Under the pieces are notes generated by a model that was not told the origin of the DNA, made no database searches, and saw only the letters and a program-made list of their open reading frames with translations. Positions 26,584-37,696 of a stretch of 48,246 nt of DNA are shown here, piece by piece (within the stretch, counting starts at the first letter, position 1; each line of letters starts with the position of its first letter). Origin of the DNA: an uncultured bacterium (GTDB taxonomy: Bacteria; Pseudomonadota; Alphaproteobacteria; Sphingomonadales; Sphingomonadaceae). The stretch is taken from NCBI GenBank assembly GCA_903884945.1, contig CAISGR010000075.1:1-48246 (forward strand), in the 5' to 3' direction. The position numbers were made by a program, and so were the translations under genes.

Positions 26584-28983
26584 TCATTTCGGCGCCAGCA
26601 CCGCGCGGGCTGCTTCGGCAAGTTGCTGCACCGAAAACGGCTTGGCCAGAAAGGCGACATTGTCGAGATCGATCGACCGGCGCAACTGCTCCTCGGCATA
26701 GCCCGACATGAACAGGATCGGCAGGTCGGGATAGCGCGCCCGCGCCTTGCGCACCATGGTCGGCCCGTCCATCACCGGCATGACCACGTCGGAGATCAGC
26801 AGATCCGGCCGCTCGTGCTTTGCCAGCATGTCGAGCGCGACCTCGCCATTCTCCGCGGTCAGCACGGTATAGCCCTGCCGCGCCAGCGCGCGCTCGGCGA
26901 CGGCGCGCACCATGTCCTCGTCCTCGACCAGCAGGATCGTGCCCGTACCCCACAGGTCGGTCGGCTTTTCCTTCGGCAGCGCGGGCGCGGCGCTCGGCCT
27001 GGCCAGCTGCGGCGCCGAATGGACCGGCAGATAGATGGTGAAGACGGCGCCCTGGTCGCGATTGTCGGCGAAGATGTAGCCGCCCGATTGCTTGACGATG
27101 CCGTAGACGGTCGACAGTCCCAGCCCGGTGCCCTTGCCCACTTCCTTGGTGGTGAAGAAGGGCTCGAAGATCTTCGGCAGGATCTCGGGCGGGATGCCGC
27201 CGCCGGTGTCCGAAATCTCCAGCGCGACATAGTCGGCGATCGGCAGGATGTCCGATCCCATCCGGCGCACGTCCGCGGCCGAAACGGCCATGGTCTGGAT
27301 CGACAGCGTGCCGCCGCCGCGCGGGTCCTTCGCCAGCATCGCGTCGCGCGCATTCACCGCGAGGTTGACCACGACCTGTTCGAGCTGCCCCGGATCGGCG
27401 CGCACCGGCCCCAGGTTGCGGCCATGCTTCACCGTCAGCGTCACGGTCTCGCCGAGCAGCCGCTTGAGCAACTGGGATACCTCGGAGATCACGTCGGGCA
27501 GCTGCAGCACCTGCGGCACCAGCGTCTGCTGGCGCGAAAAGGCGAGCAGCTGGCGCGTCAGGCTCGCCGCGCGGTTCGAATTGGCGCGGATCTGCTGGAT
27601 GTCGTCATAATCGCTGTCGCCCGGCGAATGGCGCATCAGCATCAGGTCGCAATGCCCGATGATCGCGGTCAGGATATTGTTGAAGTCATGGGCGACGCCG
27701 CCGGCGAGCTGGCCCACCGCCTGCATCTTGGTCGCCTGCGCCACCTCGCGCTTCAGCCTAGTCTCCTCGCTATTGTCCTTCAGGCTCAGCAGCACCGCGG
27801 CCTCGCCCAGCCCGCGCGCGCCGGCGATCGACAGCGCCACCGGCTCGTCCGGATGATCCTTCAGCCGCACGGCCAGGTCGGTCGAATGGGTCGCGCCATT
27901 GGCGAAGCGGCGGATCGCGTCGGCGACCACGCCCTTGTCCTCGCGCACCAGCAGATCGCCAGGATAGAGCGGCGGCGCGCCCGCATCGACTGCCGCGGCG
28001 CGCGCGAAGGCGTCGTTCATCTGGATGAAGCGGCCGTCGCGATCGACCAGGGCGATCCCGAACGGCATCAGCGATACCAGGCTGCGGACATGCGCGGCCG
28101 CGCTCGCCCCGATCGCCGGCTCGCCCGCCCCGCCCTCCTCGTCCAGCAGCGCGACGAGCATCGGCGCATCGTCGCCGTCGAGGAACGGGATCTGCAGCAC
28201 GCGCAACGGGCTGCCGGTCAGTCCCTCGCGCTCGAACCGGACGAGCCCGTGGCTGTCGGTGATCAGGAAGCGCGCAAAGTCGCGGCCCGCGACCGCGCCC
28301 TCTTCATGCCCCATCGCCCGGGCGCGCAGTACGCGGTTGGCGGCCCGGATCCGCCCGTCGGGCGCGATCAGCGCGGCCATGATCCCGGCGGCGGCAAGCC
28401 GGTCGCCGGTCGGGCCGCCGATCACCGCCGCCACGGTCGCGGCGAGATCCAGCCCTTCGGCCCCGCCGAAGCGCCAGACGAGCAGGTCGTCCTCGGCGCC
28501 GGCCCGCTCGATCGCGACCCGCAGCGGCGTGCCGCGCGCCACCAGCCGCTCGACCGTGGCCGCCCCGTCGCGCCAAGCCGCCCGCCCCGCGCTGCCGAGG
28601 CTCGCCACGCCGGCATCGTCGATCGGCAGGCCCGGCGGCGTCGGGAACCCGTCGAACAGCGCTTCGTAGCGATCATTGGCGCAGACCAGCCGCCCGGCCC
28701 GGTCCGTGATCGCCACCGCGTCCGGGCAGTTCGCGGCAAGCACCCGCGCCACGTCCCAATCCGGCTCGGACGCCGCGTCGGCGCTCGGCGGAAACAGGCG
28801 CCGGAACGCGATCATCACCCCGGCGATCAGCAGCCCCGCCGCCAGGAACCCGCCTGCGACCGGCAGGCTACGCACCGCACCGAGCACCACCAGCGCCGCG
28901 GCCAGGCCGCACCCGCCCGCGATCAGCGCGGCACCGCGCCCGGGCGACAGCGTCGAGGCGGAAGATGCGGGAAGGCTGGCCAT
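26584..28983 (-). CDS. cckA: Hybrid histidine kinase CckA
   Basis: Cell-cycle kinase/phosphatase that in alphaproteobacteria sends phosphate through ChpT to CtrA and CpdR. The 799-residue product has two N-terminal membrane helices (about 20-60), PAS-like sensor regions (about 80-200 and 310-420), the kinase H-box with His432 in [21 protein letters not shown], an ATPase domain ([28 protein letters not shown]) and a C-terminal receiver with Asp732 in [12 protein letters not shown]. This order and the [10 protein letters not shown] box are typical of CckA. The ATG at 28983 begins MASLPASS; the 12-codon extension is less likely. A small receiver follows. Confidence 0.93.
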   Translation of the reverse strand: MASLPASSASTLSPGRGAALIAGGCGLAAALVVLGAVRSLPVAGGFLAAGLLIAGVMIAFRRLFPPSADAASEPDWDVARVLAANCPDAVAITDRAGRLVCANDRYEALFDGFPTPPGLPIDDAGVASLGSAGRAAWRDGAATVERLVARGTPLRVAIERAGAEDDLLVWRFGGAEGLDLAATVAAVIGGPTGDRLAAAGIMAALIAPDGRIRAANRVLRARAMGHEEGAVAGRDFARFLITDSHGLVRFEREGLTGSPLRVLQIPFLDGDDAPMLVALLDEEGGAGEPAIGASAAAHVRSLVSLMPFGIALVDRDGRFIQMNDAFARAAAVDAGAPPLYPGDLLVREDKGVVADAIRRFANGATHSTDLAVRLKDHPDEPVALSIAGARGLGEAAVLLSLKDNSEETRLKREVAQATKMQAVGQLAGGVAHDFNNILTAIIGHCDLMLMRHSPGDSDYDDIQQIRANSNRAASLTRQLLAFSRQQTLVPQVLQLPDVISEVSQLLKRLLGETVTLTVKHGRNLGPVRADPGQLEQVVVNLAVNARDAMLAKDPRGGGTLSIQTMAVSAADVRRMGSDILPIADYVALEISDTGGGIPPEILPKIFEPFFTTKEVGKGTGLGLSTVYGIVKQSGGYIFADNRDQGAVFTIYLPVHSAPQLARPSAAPALPKEKPTDLWGTGTILLVEDEDMVRAVAERALARQGYTVLTAENGEVALDMLAKHERPDLLISDVVMPVMDGPTMVRKARARYPDLPILFMSGYAEEQLRRSIDLDNVAFLAKPFSVQQLAEAARAVLAPK

Positions 28984-29170
28984 CGACCTCCGTCTTGGGC
29001 CGCGAGCGCGGGCCGTCAAGGGCTAGAGTGGGATTCGCCCCGGATACGCTCCCGCGCCGTCCCTGAGGCGTTCCGGCGCCCACCCAGCCCCGCACCGATG
29101 TCGGGGGCCGGAGGGGCGGCGGACACCGGCCCGGGCCGGTACGACGCGGGCGCGACGACGCTATGCGGCC

Positions 29171-31237
29171 TCACCAGATCCGGACACGCTGCTCGGGCGT
29201 CAGGTACAGCTTGTCGGTCGTGCCGGGCTGGAATGCCTCGTACCAGGGGTCGAGATTGCGGACCACCCAGGCACGCTGCTCCGACGGGCTGTGCGGATCC
29301 GTCAGCAGCCGCTGGCGCAGATTGGCCTCGCGATAATTGCGCCGCCACACCTGCGCCCAGCCGAGATAGAAGCGCTGGTCGCCGCTATAGCCGTCGATCG
29401 CCGGCACCGGGCGGCCCCCGAGCGACGCGTGATAGGCATCCAGCGCCACCGTCAGGCCGGCCAGGTCAGCGACATTCTCGCCGAGGGTGAGCGCGCCCTG
29501 CACATGCATCCCGGGCAGCGGTTCATAGGCGTCATACTCCTTCACCAGCGCGCCGGTACGCGCCTTGAAGGCGGCGACGTCGCTCGGCAGCCACCAGTCG
29601 GTCAGCTGGCCGTGCGCATCATATTTCGATCCCTGGTCGTCGAAATGATGGCTCAGCTCATGGCCGATCACCGCACCGATCCCGCCATAATTGACGGCCG
29701 GGTCGGCGTTCGGATCGAAGAAGGGCGGCTGCAGGATCGCGGCGGGGAAGACGATCTCGACCATGCCGAAATTGGCATAGGCATTCACCGTCATCGGCGT
29801 CATGCCCCATTCCCAGCGCTGCAGCGGCTTGCCGAGATGCGAGACGTCATAGGCCTGCTGCCATTGATTGGCGCGCCATTCGTTGCCGAAGGCGTCGCCG
29901 CTCACGATCTTCAGCCCGTCATAATCCTTCCACTGGCTGGGATAGCCGATCTTCGGGGTGAAGGCGGCGAGCTTCGCATGCGCCTTGATCTTGGTTTCGG
30001 GCGCCATCCAGTCGAGCTTGTCGATCCGGGCGTCCATCGCCGTGATGATGTTGCGCACGAGCGTATCGGCCGCAGCCTTGGTCTCGGGTGGGAAATATTT
30101 GGCGACATAGATCTTGCTGACCTCGTCATCGAGCGCGCCGGTGGTGAATTGCACCGCGCGCTTCCATCGCGCCTCCTGCTCGGGCGTTCCCGACAGGACA
30201 TGGCCGTAGAAGGCGAACTGCTCGTCATCGAACGCCTTGGGCAGCACATCGGCATAGCCGTCGAGCGAGCGCAGCAGCAGCTGGTCGCGCAACACCGCGA
30301 GCGGCGCCGCCGCGACGAGCTTCGCGATTCCGGCGATCGCGCTCGGCTGGGAAACCACCAGCGTGTCGGCCGGTGCGCCGATTCCCCTGAAATAGGTCGG
30401 GAAGTCGAAACCCGGCGCCTTTTTCGCCAGCTGGGCGACCGTCATCTTGTTGTAGGTCTTGGTCGCGTCCCGGCTGTCGACCCGCGTCCAGCTCACCCGG
30501 GCAATGCCGGTCTCGAAATCGACCAGCGCCTTCGCACGGGCGGCGGCATTCGCTTCGCCGGCCAGCGTCAGGACCTTCGCGACATGGGCCTGATAGGCGG
30601 TCTTCGCCTCGACGAGCTTGGCGTCCTTGCTCAGATAATAGTCGCGATCGGGCAACCCGAGACCGGACTGGTTGAGGCCGAGAATATAATGTTCGGGATC
30701 CTTGTCGTCCTGCCCGACGCCGGCACGGAACGGCCCGCCGATCCCGGCGCGCGTCGCCTCGGACAGCAGCGCCGGATAGGCCGCGCGCGTGGTCAGTCCG
30801 TGGATCCGGTCGAGCCAGGGCTGGATCGGCGCCAGTCCCTTGGCGTCGATCGCCGGCCGGTCGAGGAAGGTCGCATAGGCAATGCCGATCTTGGCGCCCG
30901 GATCCCTGGCGGCGGCTTCCAGGATGTCCCTGGTCCGCGCTTCGGACAGGTCGGACAAGAGGTTGAACGCGCCGTAATTGGATTTGTCGGCGGGGATCGG
31001 CGTGTTCTTCGCCCAGGTGCCGTTCACATAGCCGTAGAAGTCATTCCCCGGCAGGATCGCCTTGTCCATGCCGGCTTCGTCGATGCCGAACGTGCCGAAG
31101 GCGGGCTTGGGTGCGGGCGGGGCCTCCGGCACCGCGGCGACCGGTGTTTCGGCGAGAGGCGGCGGCGGCGTGGCGGTCGAGCAGCCCGCGAGCATCGTCG
31201 CGGCAAGGAGAATGGCGGCAAGAGGCGATTTCGACAT
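29171..31237 (-). CDS. M13-family metallopeptidase lipoprotein
   Basis: A 688-residue neprilysin-like endopeptidase. The N-terminus MSKSPLAAILLAATMLAGC has a lipobox with Cys19 as lipid anchor, so it should be tethered to a membrane facing the periplasm or outside. The catalytic zinc motif HELSHHFDDQG and the third ligand region GENVADLAGL (Glu) are present, and the protein ends in RVRIW like other M13 enzymes. Substrate-binding NAYAN replaces the NAY-Y/F of neprilysin. An ATG with a GAGGAT site lies at 31237. Same strand as, and downstream of, DUF2062 and smpB, with 80 bases in between. Confidence 0.94.
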   Translation of the reverse strand: MSKSPLAAILLAATMLAGCSTATPPPPLAETPVAAVPEAPPAPKPAFGTFGIDEAGMDKAILPGNDFYGYVNGTWAKNTPIPADKSNYGAFNLLSDLSEARTRDILEAAARDPGAKIGIAYATFLDRPAIDAKGLAPIQPWLDRIHGLTTRAAYPALLSEATRAGIGGPFRAGVGQDDKDPEHYILGLNQSGLGLPDRDYYLSKDAKLVEAKTAYQAHVAKVLTLAGEANAAARAKALVDFETGIARVSWTRVDSRDATKTYNKMTVAQLAKKAPGFDFPTYFRGIGAPADTLVVSQPSAIAGIAKLVAAAPLAVLRDQLLLRSLDGYADVLPKAFDDEQFAFYGHVLSGTPEQEARWKRAVQFTTGALDDEVSKIYVAKYFPPETKAAADTLVRNIITAMDARIDKLDWMAPETKIKAHAKLAAFTPKIGYPSQWKDYDGLKIVSGDAFGNEWRANQWQQAYDVSHLGKPLQRWEWGMTPMTVNAYANFGMVEIVFPAAILQPPFFDPNADPAVNYGGIGAVIGHELSHHFDDQGSKYDAHGQLTDWWLPSDVAAFKARTGALVKEYDAYEPLPGMHVQGALTLGENVADLAGLTVALDAYHASLGGRPVPAIDGYSGDQRFYLGWAQVWRRNYREANLRQRLLTDPHSPSEQRAWVVRNLDPWYEAFQPGTTDKLYLTPEQRVRIW

Positions 31238-31317
31238 GAGGCATCCTCACAGGAGATGGATGCGGTCGTGTTCTAAGCCGATAACACGGCCAGTCAATTT
31301 CACCCCGGGGCGACCGC

Positions 31318-31881
31318 CTATTTCCGGCCGGCATGGGCGCGGCCGCGCCATTTGCGGGCGATCCACCACCGCCAGCCCAGTGCCGCCGAGCCATAGCCCA
31401 GTACCGACAGCGCCAGCGTGATGATGAACAGGCCGACGATCGTGGCCGGCCCCGCAGTGGAGAGCAGCCAGTGCAGCCAGCTCGAATTGGCCGCGACCTG
31501 AGTCGCGATCGGTGCGCCCGGCACATGCGCATCGATGTGCAGCACCCATTTCCCGATCCAATAGGCCGCGACCCAGAGTGGCGGGGTCGTGAAGGGGTTG
31601 GTGATGAAGGTCATCGCGGCAGCGGTCGGGATGTTCGCGCGGATCGGCAGCGCCAGCAGCGCTGAAAAGGCGATCTGCGCGACGGGAAAGAGGATGCCCG
31701 TCACCATGCCCAGTGCCACGCCGCGCGGCACGGAGCGGCGCGTGAACCGCCACAATGCCGGTGCAAGCACGCGATGCGCGACGGGCCGGAGCAGGCGATT
31801 CTGCTCCATGCTCTCGCGCGTCGGCATGGTGCGCCGCCACCAGGTGACGATGCGGCTCGAAAGGCGGGGTCGCTCAGCCAC
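31318..31881 (-). CDS. DUF2062 family membrane protein
   Basis: A 187-residue protein with the DUF2062 core: [61 protein letters not shown] and a terminal helix before a basic tail. Three membrane segments are visible. Function of this family is unknown. Its start lies eight bases inside the 3' end of smpB, so the two are translationally coupled. Confidence 0.92.
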   Translation of the reverse strand: MAERPRLSSRIVTWWRRTMPTRESMEQNRLLRPVAHRVLAPALWRFTRRSVPRGVALGMVTGILFPVAQIAFSALLALPIRANIPTAAAMTFITNPFTTPPLWVAAYWIGKWVLHIDAHVPGAPIATQVAANSSWLHWLLSTAGPATIVGLFIITLALSVLGYGSAALGWRWWIARKWRGRAHAGRK

Positions 31882-32356
31882 GATCGCGCATGATCCTGCC
31901 CTGCTCGCGCTTCCAGTCGCGCTCCTTGATCGTCGCGCGCTTGTCGTGATCCTTCTTGCCCTTGGCCAAGGCCAGTTCCACCTTCGCGCGCCCCTTCGAA
32001 TTGAAATAGATCATCAGCGGCACCAGGGTCATCCCCTCGCGCGCCACGGCACCATGCATCTTGTTTATCTCGCGCTCATGAAGGAGCAATTTACGAGGCC
32101 GCTTCGGCTCGTGGTTGAAGCGGTTGCCATGGCTGAATTCGGGCACGTTCGAATTGATCAGCCAGACCTGCCCGTCCTTCACCTCGGCATAGCTCTCGGC
32201 GATCGATCCGGTCCCGTCGCGCAGGGACTTCACCTCGGTGCCGGTCAGCGCGATGCCCGCCTCGTAGACGCTCTCGATGGCATAATCGAACCGCGCCCGC
32301 CGGTTCTCGGCGACGATCTTGGTTTTCTCGAAGGTGGTGGGCTTGGGGCGGGACAT
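31874..32356 (-). CDS. smpB: SsrA-binding protein SmpB
   Basis: Carries tmRNA to stalled ribosomes in trans-translation. The 160-residue product shows the family blocks [60 protein letters not shown] and the C-terminal KGKKDHDKR that inserts in the decoding centre. The ATG at 32356 ([11 protein letters not shown]) fits the family N-terminus. Followed by DUF2062 with an eight-base overlap. In many alphaproteobacteria smpB sits beside dapA; that gene is absent here. Confidence 0.97.
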   Translation of the reverse strand: MSRPKPTTFEKTKIVAENRRARFDYAIESVYEAGIALTGTEVKSLRDGTGSIAESYAEVKDGQVWLINSNVPEFSHGNRFNHEPKRPRKLLLHEREINKMHGAVAREGMTLVPLMIYFNSKGRAKVELALAKGKKDHDKRATIKERDWKREQGRIMRDRG

Positions 32357-33108
32357 GGGAGGGGCGATGTAGGCGTTTGATGCCCGGAACGGAAGGCGGG
32401 TTTAATACCGAAGAAATCAAATCCCGGATCATGTGCCAGACATCGGCAGCGCGGCGCCGGCATCGGATGCTGCAGGATATCCCGCACGTGATTCAACCGC
32501 GCCCCGAATCGTCGCACTGTCCGGGCGGACGGGGCACGCGGGGCACCGGCCCGCTCTTTCCCATGACGGTCGAAGCTCCCGTTTCCCCCGTCCCCGTTAC
32601 CACAACATCCGCCCTGTTACCGGGCGCTGCCTGCCCTGTTCCGTGCATATTTGACCCTGTTACGGGCATAACAGGGCAAACCCGTCGCAAGCCACGGAAA
32701 ACGCAATGAAAATCTGGGGCGAATTTCCAACATAACAGGGCAGAGGCGGCGAGAAAAAATAATGCGCCCTGTTCCGCCCTGTTATCGCACCGGAACAGGG
32801 CATCGGGTGTCGAGCCACCCATGGCAGGGATGCAGGATGGGAGGGGCCGGAGTAAATTACTGGCCGGGCGCCCGCAGTCGACGAAAAGGCACGCTGATCC
32901 TGTCGTGTCGGGCCGATGACAAAAGAGAATCATCCCTGAGAGCCTCATGTCGACTCTCGGACTCCTCGCTGCTTGTCAGGCACGAGCGCCTCCATCACCC
33001 GCACTCGAAGTCGATCAGATCACACTGGTTCATGCCAAGCTGAATCAGATCTCGTCGCGATGTGAAAGCACAATAGCCGCCGACCATCTCAACTGGCATA
33101 TGTCGGAT
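32357..33108. other. Long non-coding gap between smpB and the lipoprotein gene
   Basis: About 750 bases without a convincing gene. The smpB promoter should lie in the first 100 bases. The repeat cluster at 32611-32801 occupies the middle. The last 160 bases are an in-frame extension of the lipoprotein gene that begins with its own lipobox-like MSTLGLLAACQ, see that entry. No RNA gene was recognised. Confidence 0.6.
32611..32801. repeat. Cluster of eight GCCCTGTT decamer repeats in both orientations
   Basis: Copies of GCCCTGTT(A/C)C-like sequence start at 32611, 32633, 32654, 32766 and 32776 on the plus strand and at 32669, 32733 and 32792 on the minus strand (read as TAACAGGGC or GGAACAGGGC). 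The pair at 32654/32669 forms an eight-base-arm hairpin with a six-base loop, and 32766 and 32776 are tandem. A degenerate copy lies at 32592. It could be an interspersed palindromic element or a regulator/replication binding array. Confidence 0.7.
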
Positions 33109-33522
33109 ATGAGAAGGCGCATCGCTCTGGTCACTGCAATCATACTGTCCGGAATCATGCTGTCCGGCTGTAACTCGTCGACCAATGCACCTGCTGCACC
33201 TCACTCTGACACGATTGCTGCGACGACAGGCATCGCTCGCGACCATTCCACCGGATTTCGAGACGGCTACCTCATCCGGGTGAGCCGTGGCGGTGGCGTC
33301 GTGTGGAACGGCCAGGCCGTCGACGACGCGACGCTCAGGGATTATATCAGGCAGTACTCGAAATTGCCGAGGAACGCCGGCCGACTTTGGGTCGAGTTCG
33401 AACCCGGCGTTCCTGCCAGCACGGAAAAGGCAATTCGGCAGATGATCATCGCAAGCGGGTTATGCGCGCAACAGCGTTGCGTTGAGGGTGCCTGGGGTGT
33501 GGAAAGACCGGTGGTGAAGTGA
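33109..33522 (+). CDS. Lipoprotein with ExbD/TolR-like periplasmic domain (tentative)
   Basis: A 137-residue protein starting MRRRIALVTAIILSGIMLSGC with a lipobox (Cys21), followed by a short Ser/Asn/Ala linker. The mature domain contains YLIRVSRGGGVVWNGQAVDDATLRDYI and WVEFEPGVPASTEKAIRQMIIASG, a pattern that recalls the periplasmic domain of ExbD/TolR without its membrane helix; this is a resemblance only. The frame is open back to 32947, where another ATG begins MSTLGLLAAC, a second lipobox-like start; neither start has a good ribosome binding site. Base composition by eye is less GC-rich than in neighbours, suggesting foreign origin. Confidence 0.6.
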   Translation: MRRRIALVTAIILSGIMLSGCNSSTNAPAAPHSDTIAATTGIARDHSTGFRDGYLIRVSRGGGVVWNGQAVDDATLRDYIRQYSKLPRNAGRLWVEFEPGVPASTEKAIRQMIIASGLCAQQRCVEGAWGVERPVVK

Positions 33523-33736
33523 CCATCTTTGCCGGATGGGCGAACCCCATTTCTATGAGTTTACGGCACAAGTTGAAGACCGGTCGTCCCCTGGCACGAG
33601 CCGTGACGTGGCATAGGACCTGCTGACAGGGACCAGTCGTAGACCTTCGGTAGAGGATCAGTCTCCCATCGGACGCATACATGTTGAAAATACCGCGAAA
33701 GTCAGCGGGACGCCGCAGCACCTTCGGATCATAAGC

Positions 33737-33758
33737 AGGGCCGCCGATTCGCGGCCCT
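33737..33758 (-). terminator. mutL terminator hairpin
   Basis: Eight-base arms 33737-33744 (AGGGCCGC) and 33751-33758, loop of six, just five bases beyond the mutL stop on the minus strand. No U-run is visible. The remaining bases 33523-33736 show no gene I can support. Confidence 0.55.
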
Positions 33759-33763
33759 CGCAC

Positions 33764-35560
33764 TCACTTCCGCCCGAACAGCTTCTCGATATCGCCATGC
33801 GCCAGCTTCACCCAGGTCGGGCGGCCATGATTGCACTGCCCCGAATGCGGCGTGACCTCCATCTCGCGGAGCAGCGCGTTCATCTCGGCGACCGACAGGA
33901 TCCGGCCCGCCCGGACCGAGCCATGACACGCCATGGTCGCGGCGACATGGTCGAGCCGCTCCCGCAGGCTCAGCGCCTCGTCGAACGCGGCGAGCTCGTC
34001 GGCCAGGTCGGTGACGAGGCCCACCACATCCCCCTGCCCCAGCATCGCCGGCACCGCGCGGACCAGCATCGCCCGCGGGCCGAAGCGCTCCAGGTCCAGG
34101 CCGAACTCGGCCAGTTCCGCCCCCCGCGCCTCGAGCCGGTCGCAGGCCGGCTCCTCGAGCTCGATCACCTCGGGCAGCAGCAGCGCCTGCGACGCGACCC
34201 CGCCATCGGCCATCGCCCGGCGCATCCGCTCCAGCACCAGCCGCTCATGCGCGGCATGCTGGTCGACCAGCACCAGCCCATCCTCGGCCTCGGCGACGAT
34301 ATAGGTCCTGGCGACCTGGCCGCGCGCGACGCCGAGCGGGTAGCTGACCGTCTCCGGCGGCGGGGCATAGGCCGGCTCGGCGCGCGCCATCGGCGGCGCG
34401 ATGAAATGCTCGCGGCGATCGAACACCGCATGCGCGCTGCGCGGCGCCGCGCCCGGCCAGCCGGCGTCGCCGCTGGCGTGGCGCGCACCGCCATCCCACA
34501 GGCTCGGCATCGGCGGGGCGGCCGGTTCCTGCTGCCAGGCGGCCAATGCGCCTTCCGCCGGCCGCTGCACGCTGCGATGCCCCGCCTCGTCGAGCGCGCG
34601 CTTCAGCCCGCTCACGATCATGCCGCGCACCATCGCCGGCTCGCGGAAACGCACCTCGGTCTTGGCCGGGTGGACGTTCACATCGACCATGTCGGCCGGC
34701 ACCTCGAGGAACAGCGCGACCACGGCGTGCCGGTCCCGCGCCAGCAGCTCGGCGTAAGCGCCGCGCACCGCGCCGACGAGCAGCCGGTCCTTCACCGGCC
34801 GGCCGTTGACGAACAGATATTGATGGTCGGCAATGCCGCGGTTGAAGGTGGGCAGCCCGGCGATGCCGCCCAGCCTGAGTCCTTCGCGCTCGAGCTCGAT
34901 CGGGACGCCGTTGTCGGTCAGCGCGCGGTCGGTCAGCGCCGCCACGCGGTCGGGCAGGCTCTCGCCCGCCGCCACGGACAGCGCGCGCCGGCCGTCATGC
35001 TCCAGGCTGAACCCGATATCGGGCCGGGCCATTGCCAGCCGCCGCACCACGTCGAGGCTCGCGGCATATTCCGAGCGGGCGGAGCGCAGGAACTTTCGCC
35101 GCGCCGGCACGCGGTCGAACAGCGCCTCGACCCGTACCCGCGTCCCGGGGGGAATCGCGGCCGGCCCTTCCGAGGCCAGGGCGCCGTTATCGACCACGCG
35201 CGACCAGCCTTCCGCCCCGCGCACCCGGCTCTCCAGCGTCAGCCGCGCGACGCTCGCGATCGAGGGCAACGCCTCGCCGCGAAATCCCAACGTCGCGACG
35301 TTTTCGATCGCCTCGTCGGGGAGCTTGGAGGTCGCGTGCCGCTCCAACGCAAGCGCCATGTCCGGCGGCGTCATGCCGCAGCCGTCGTCAGTCACTTCGA
35401 TCAGGTCGGTCCCGCCTCCGGCAAGGCGAATCGTGATACGCCGGGCGCCGGCGTCGATGGCGTTTTCAACCAGTTCCTTCAACGCGCTGGCGGGGCGCTC
35501 GACCACTTCACCGGCAGCGATACGATTGACGAGATGTTCGGGCAGGCGGCGTATTGACAT
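33764..35560 (-). CDS. mutL: DNA mismatch repair protein MutL
   Basis: Links MutS recognition of mismatches to strand incision. The 598-residue product begins MSIRRLPEHLVNRIAAGEVVERP; the GHKL ATPase motifs are NAIDAGA (Glu32-Asn33 region), DDGCGM and GFRGEALPSI. The C-terminal domain has DQHAAHERLVLERM, fitting the metal-binding endonuclease motif DQHA-x2-E-x4-E, along with ACHGSVRAGR and CNHGRPT, the partner zinc-site blocks (Asn replaces the more common Pro). So this MutL is predicted to be a nicking endonuclease, as in bacteria without MutH. ATG 35560 gives the family start; divergent from mreB. Confidence 0.96.
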   Translation of the reverse strand: MSIRRLPEHLVNRIAAGEVVERPASALKELVENAIDAGARRITIRLAGGGTDLIEVTDDGCGMTPPDMALALERHATSKLPDEAIENVATLGFRGEALPSIASVARLTLESRVRGAEGWSRVVDNGALASEGPAAIPPGTRVRVEALFDRVPARRKFLRSARSEYAASLDVVRRLAMARPDIGFSLEHDGRRALSVAAGESLPDRVAALTDRALTDNGVPIELEREGLRLGGIAGLPTFNRGIADHQYLFVNGRPVKDRLLVGAVRGAYAELLARDRHAVVALFLEVPADMVDVNVHPAKTEVRFREPAMVRGMIVSGLKRALDEAGHRSVQRPAEGALAAWQQEPAAPPMPSLWDGGARHASGDAGWPGAAPRSAHAVFDRREHFIAPPMARAEPAYAPPPETVSYPLGVARGQVARTYIVAEAEDGLVLVDQHAAHERLVLERMRRAMADGGVASQALLLPEVIELEEPACDRLEARGAELAEFGLDLERFGPRAMLVRAVPAMLGQGDVVGLVTDLADELAAFDEALSLRERLDHVAATMACHGSVRAGRILSVAEMNALLREMEVTPHSGQCNHGRPTWVKLAHGDIEKLFGRK

Positions 35561-35654
35561 GGATGTGGCTCTAGCCCAAGCGACGGCATCCCGCGACCCG
35601 CATCTACTCGGCAAACAGAGCGTGGAATTTCCAGCTCTGGCCGGGCGAGCATAG

Positions 35655-36764
<1,110 letters not shown>

Positions 36765-36823
36765 TGGTTTGGTGAAGCTTTGGCGTCATGATCTGGCGCT
36801 AACGGCTCTTTGAAGGGGGGATT

Positions 36824-37696
36824 ATGGCGCCGCCTCGTAATCGGCGCCCGGGTTTTTCGCGGCGGGCGCAATACAGCCTATTTCTGGGATATGTGATCGC
36901 CGTTGCGGGTTCGCTCGTCGGCGCGGTGCTGCTTGCGCTCGCGACACTCGATCCGCCGGCCTTCGCCGCGCTGCGGGCGACCATGGCCGAGGTGACGACG
37001 CCGATCTCCTCGGGCATCGCCGGGGTCGGCCGCGGGATCGCCGCGGTTCCCTCGTCGATCTCCGACTATATCGCCGTGCGCCAGCAGAATGCACGGCTCC
37101 GCAAGGAACTCGACGATGTCCACGCCCTGCTGATGCGCGCCCGGACCCTGTCCTATGACAATCGCCGGCTGAAGGCGCTGCTGCAGATGCGCGAGCGCAG
37201 CGCCGGCTCCGTCGTTGCCGCCCGGCTGGTGAGTTCCTCCGCCTCGAGCACGCGCCGCTTCGCCGTGCTCAACGCCGGTTCGTGGCAGGGCGTGCATCCG
37301 GGCCAGCCCGTGCGCGGGCCGGAGGGGCTGATCGGGCGCATCCTCGAGACCGGCCCCAACACCGCGCGGGTGCTGCTCCTGTCCGATCCCGAAAGCATCG
37401 TCCCCGTGCGCCGCACCCGCGATGGCCTGCCCGCGCTCGCCGCGGGCCGTGGCGACGGCCTGATCGACATCCGCTCCGCCTCGATCGCCAATGTCGGGTT
37501 CGAACCGGGCGACGTGTTCGTCACCTCCGGCACCGGCGGCATCTATTCGCCGAACATCCCGGTTGCCCGGGTGCTCAAGCGCGCCCGCGATACCGCGCTC
37601 GCTCGCACCTTCGCGCAGCCTGACACGCTGGATTTCGCCCTTGTCCAGCAGGCTTTCATGCCGGTCACGCCCGCGGCAACCGCGACCCGGCCATGA
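36824..37696 (+). CDS. mreC: Rod shape-determining protein MreC
   Basis: Bitopic periplasmic protein that couples MreB to PBP2 and RodA. The 290-residue product has a short basic cytoplasmic start, a single helix at about 20-40, a coiled coil around 85-125 (QQNARLRKELDDVHALLMRART, YDNRRLKALLQM) and the beta-rich domain (PVRGPEGLIGRILETGPNTARVLLLSDPES, GFEPGDVFVTSGTGGIYSPNIPVARV). GGGGG precedes the ATG. Its stop overlaps mreD by four bases. Good match for the family. Confidence 0.95.
   Translation: MAPPRNRRPGFSRRAQYSLFLGYVIAVAGSLVGAVLLALATLDPPAFAALRATMAEVTTPISSGIAGVGRGIAAVPSSISDYIAVRQQNARLRKELDDVHALLMRARTLSYDNRRLKALLQMRERSAGSVVAARLVSSSASSTRRFAVLNAGSWQGVHPGQPVRGPEGLIGRILETGPNTARVLLLSDPESIVPVRRTRDGLPALAAGRGDGLIDIRSASIANVGFEPGDVFVTSGTGGIYSPNIPVARVLKRARDTALARTFAQPDTLDFALVQQAFMPVTPAATATRP

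Noticed and set aside
26623..29490. A 955-codon plus-strand frame antisense to cckA
   Set aside because: His/Arg/Gln-rich antisense translation with no domain; cckA explains the region.
32493..32948. A 151-codon minus-strand frame across the repeat cluster
   Set aside because: Contains the repeat array in translation, no start signal, no recognisable protein.
33446..33763. A 105-codon minus-strand frame downstream of mutL
   Set aside because: Its start lies on the mutL terminator and it overlaps the lipoprotein gene; the translation has no clear family. It is kept here as a doubtful alternative only.
33797..35557. A 586-codon plus-strand frame antisense to mutL
   Set aside because: Shadow of mutL; no ribosome binding site or recognisable domain.
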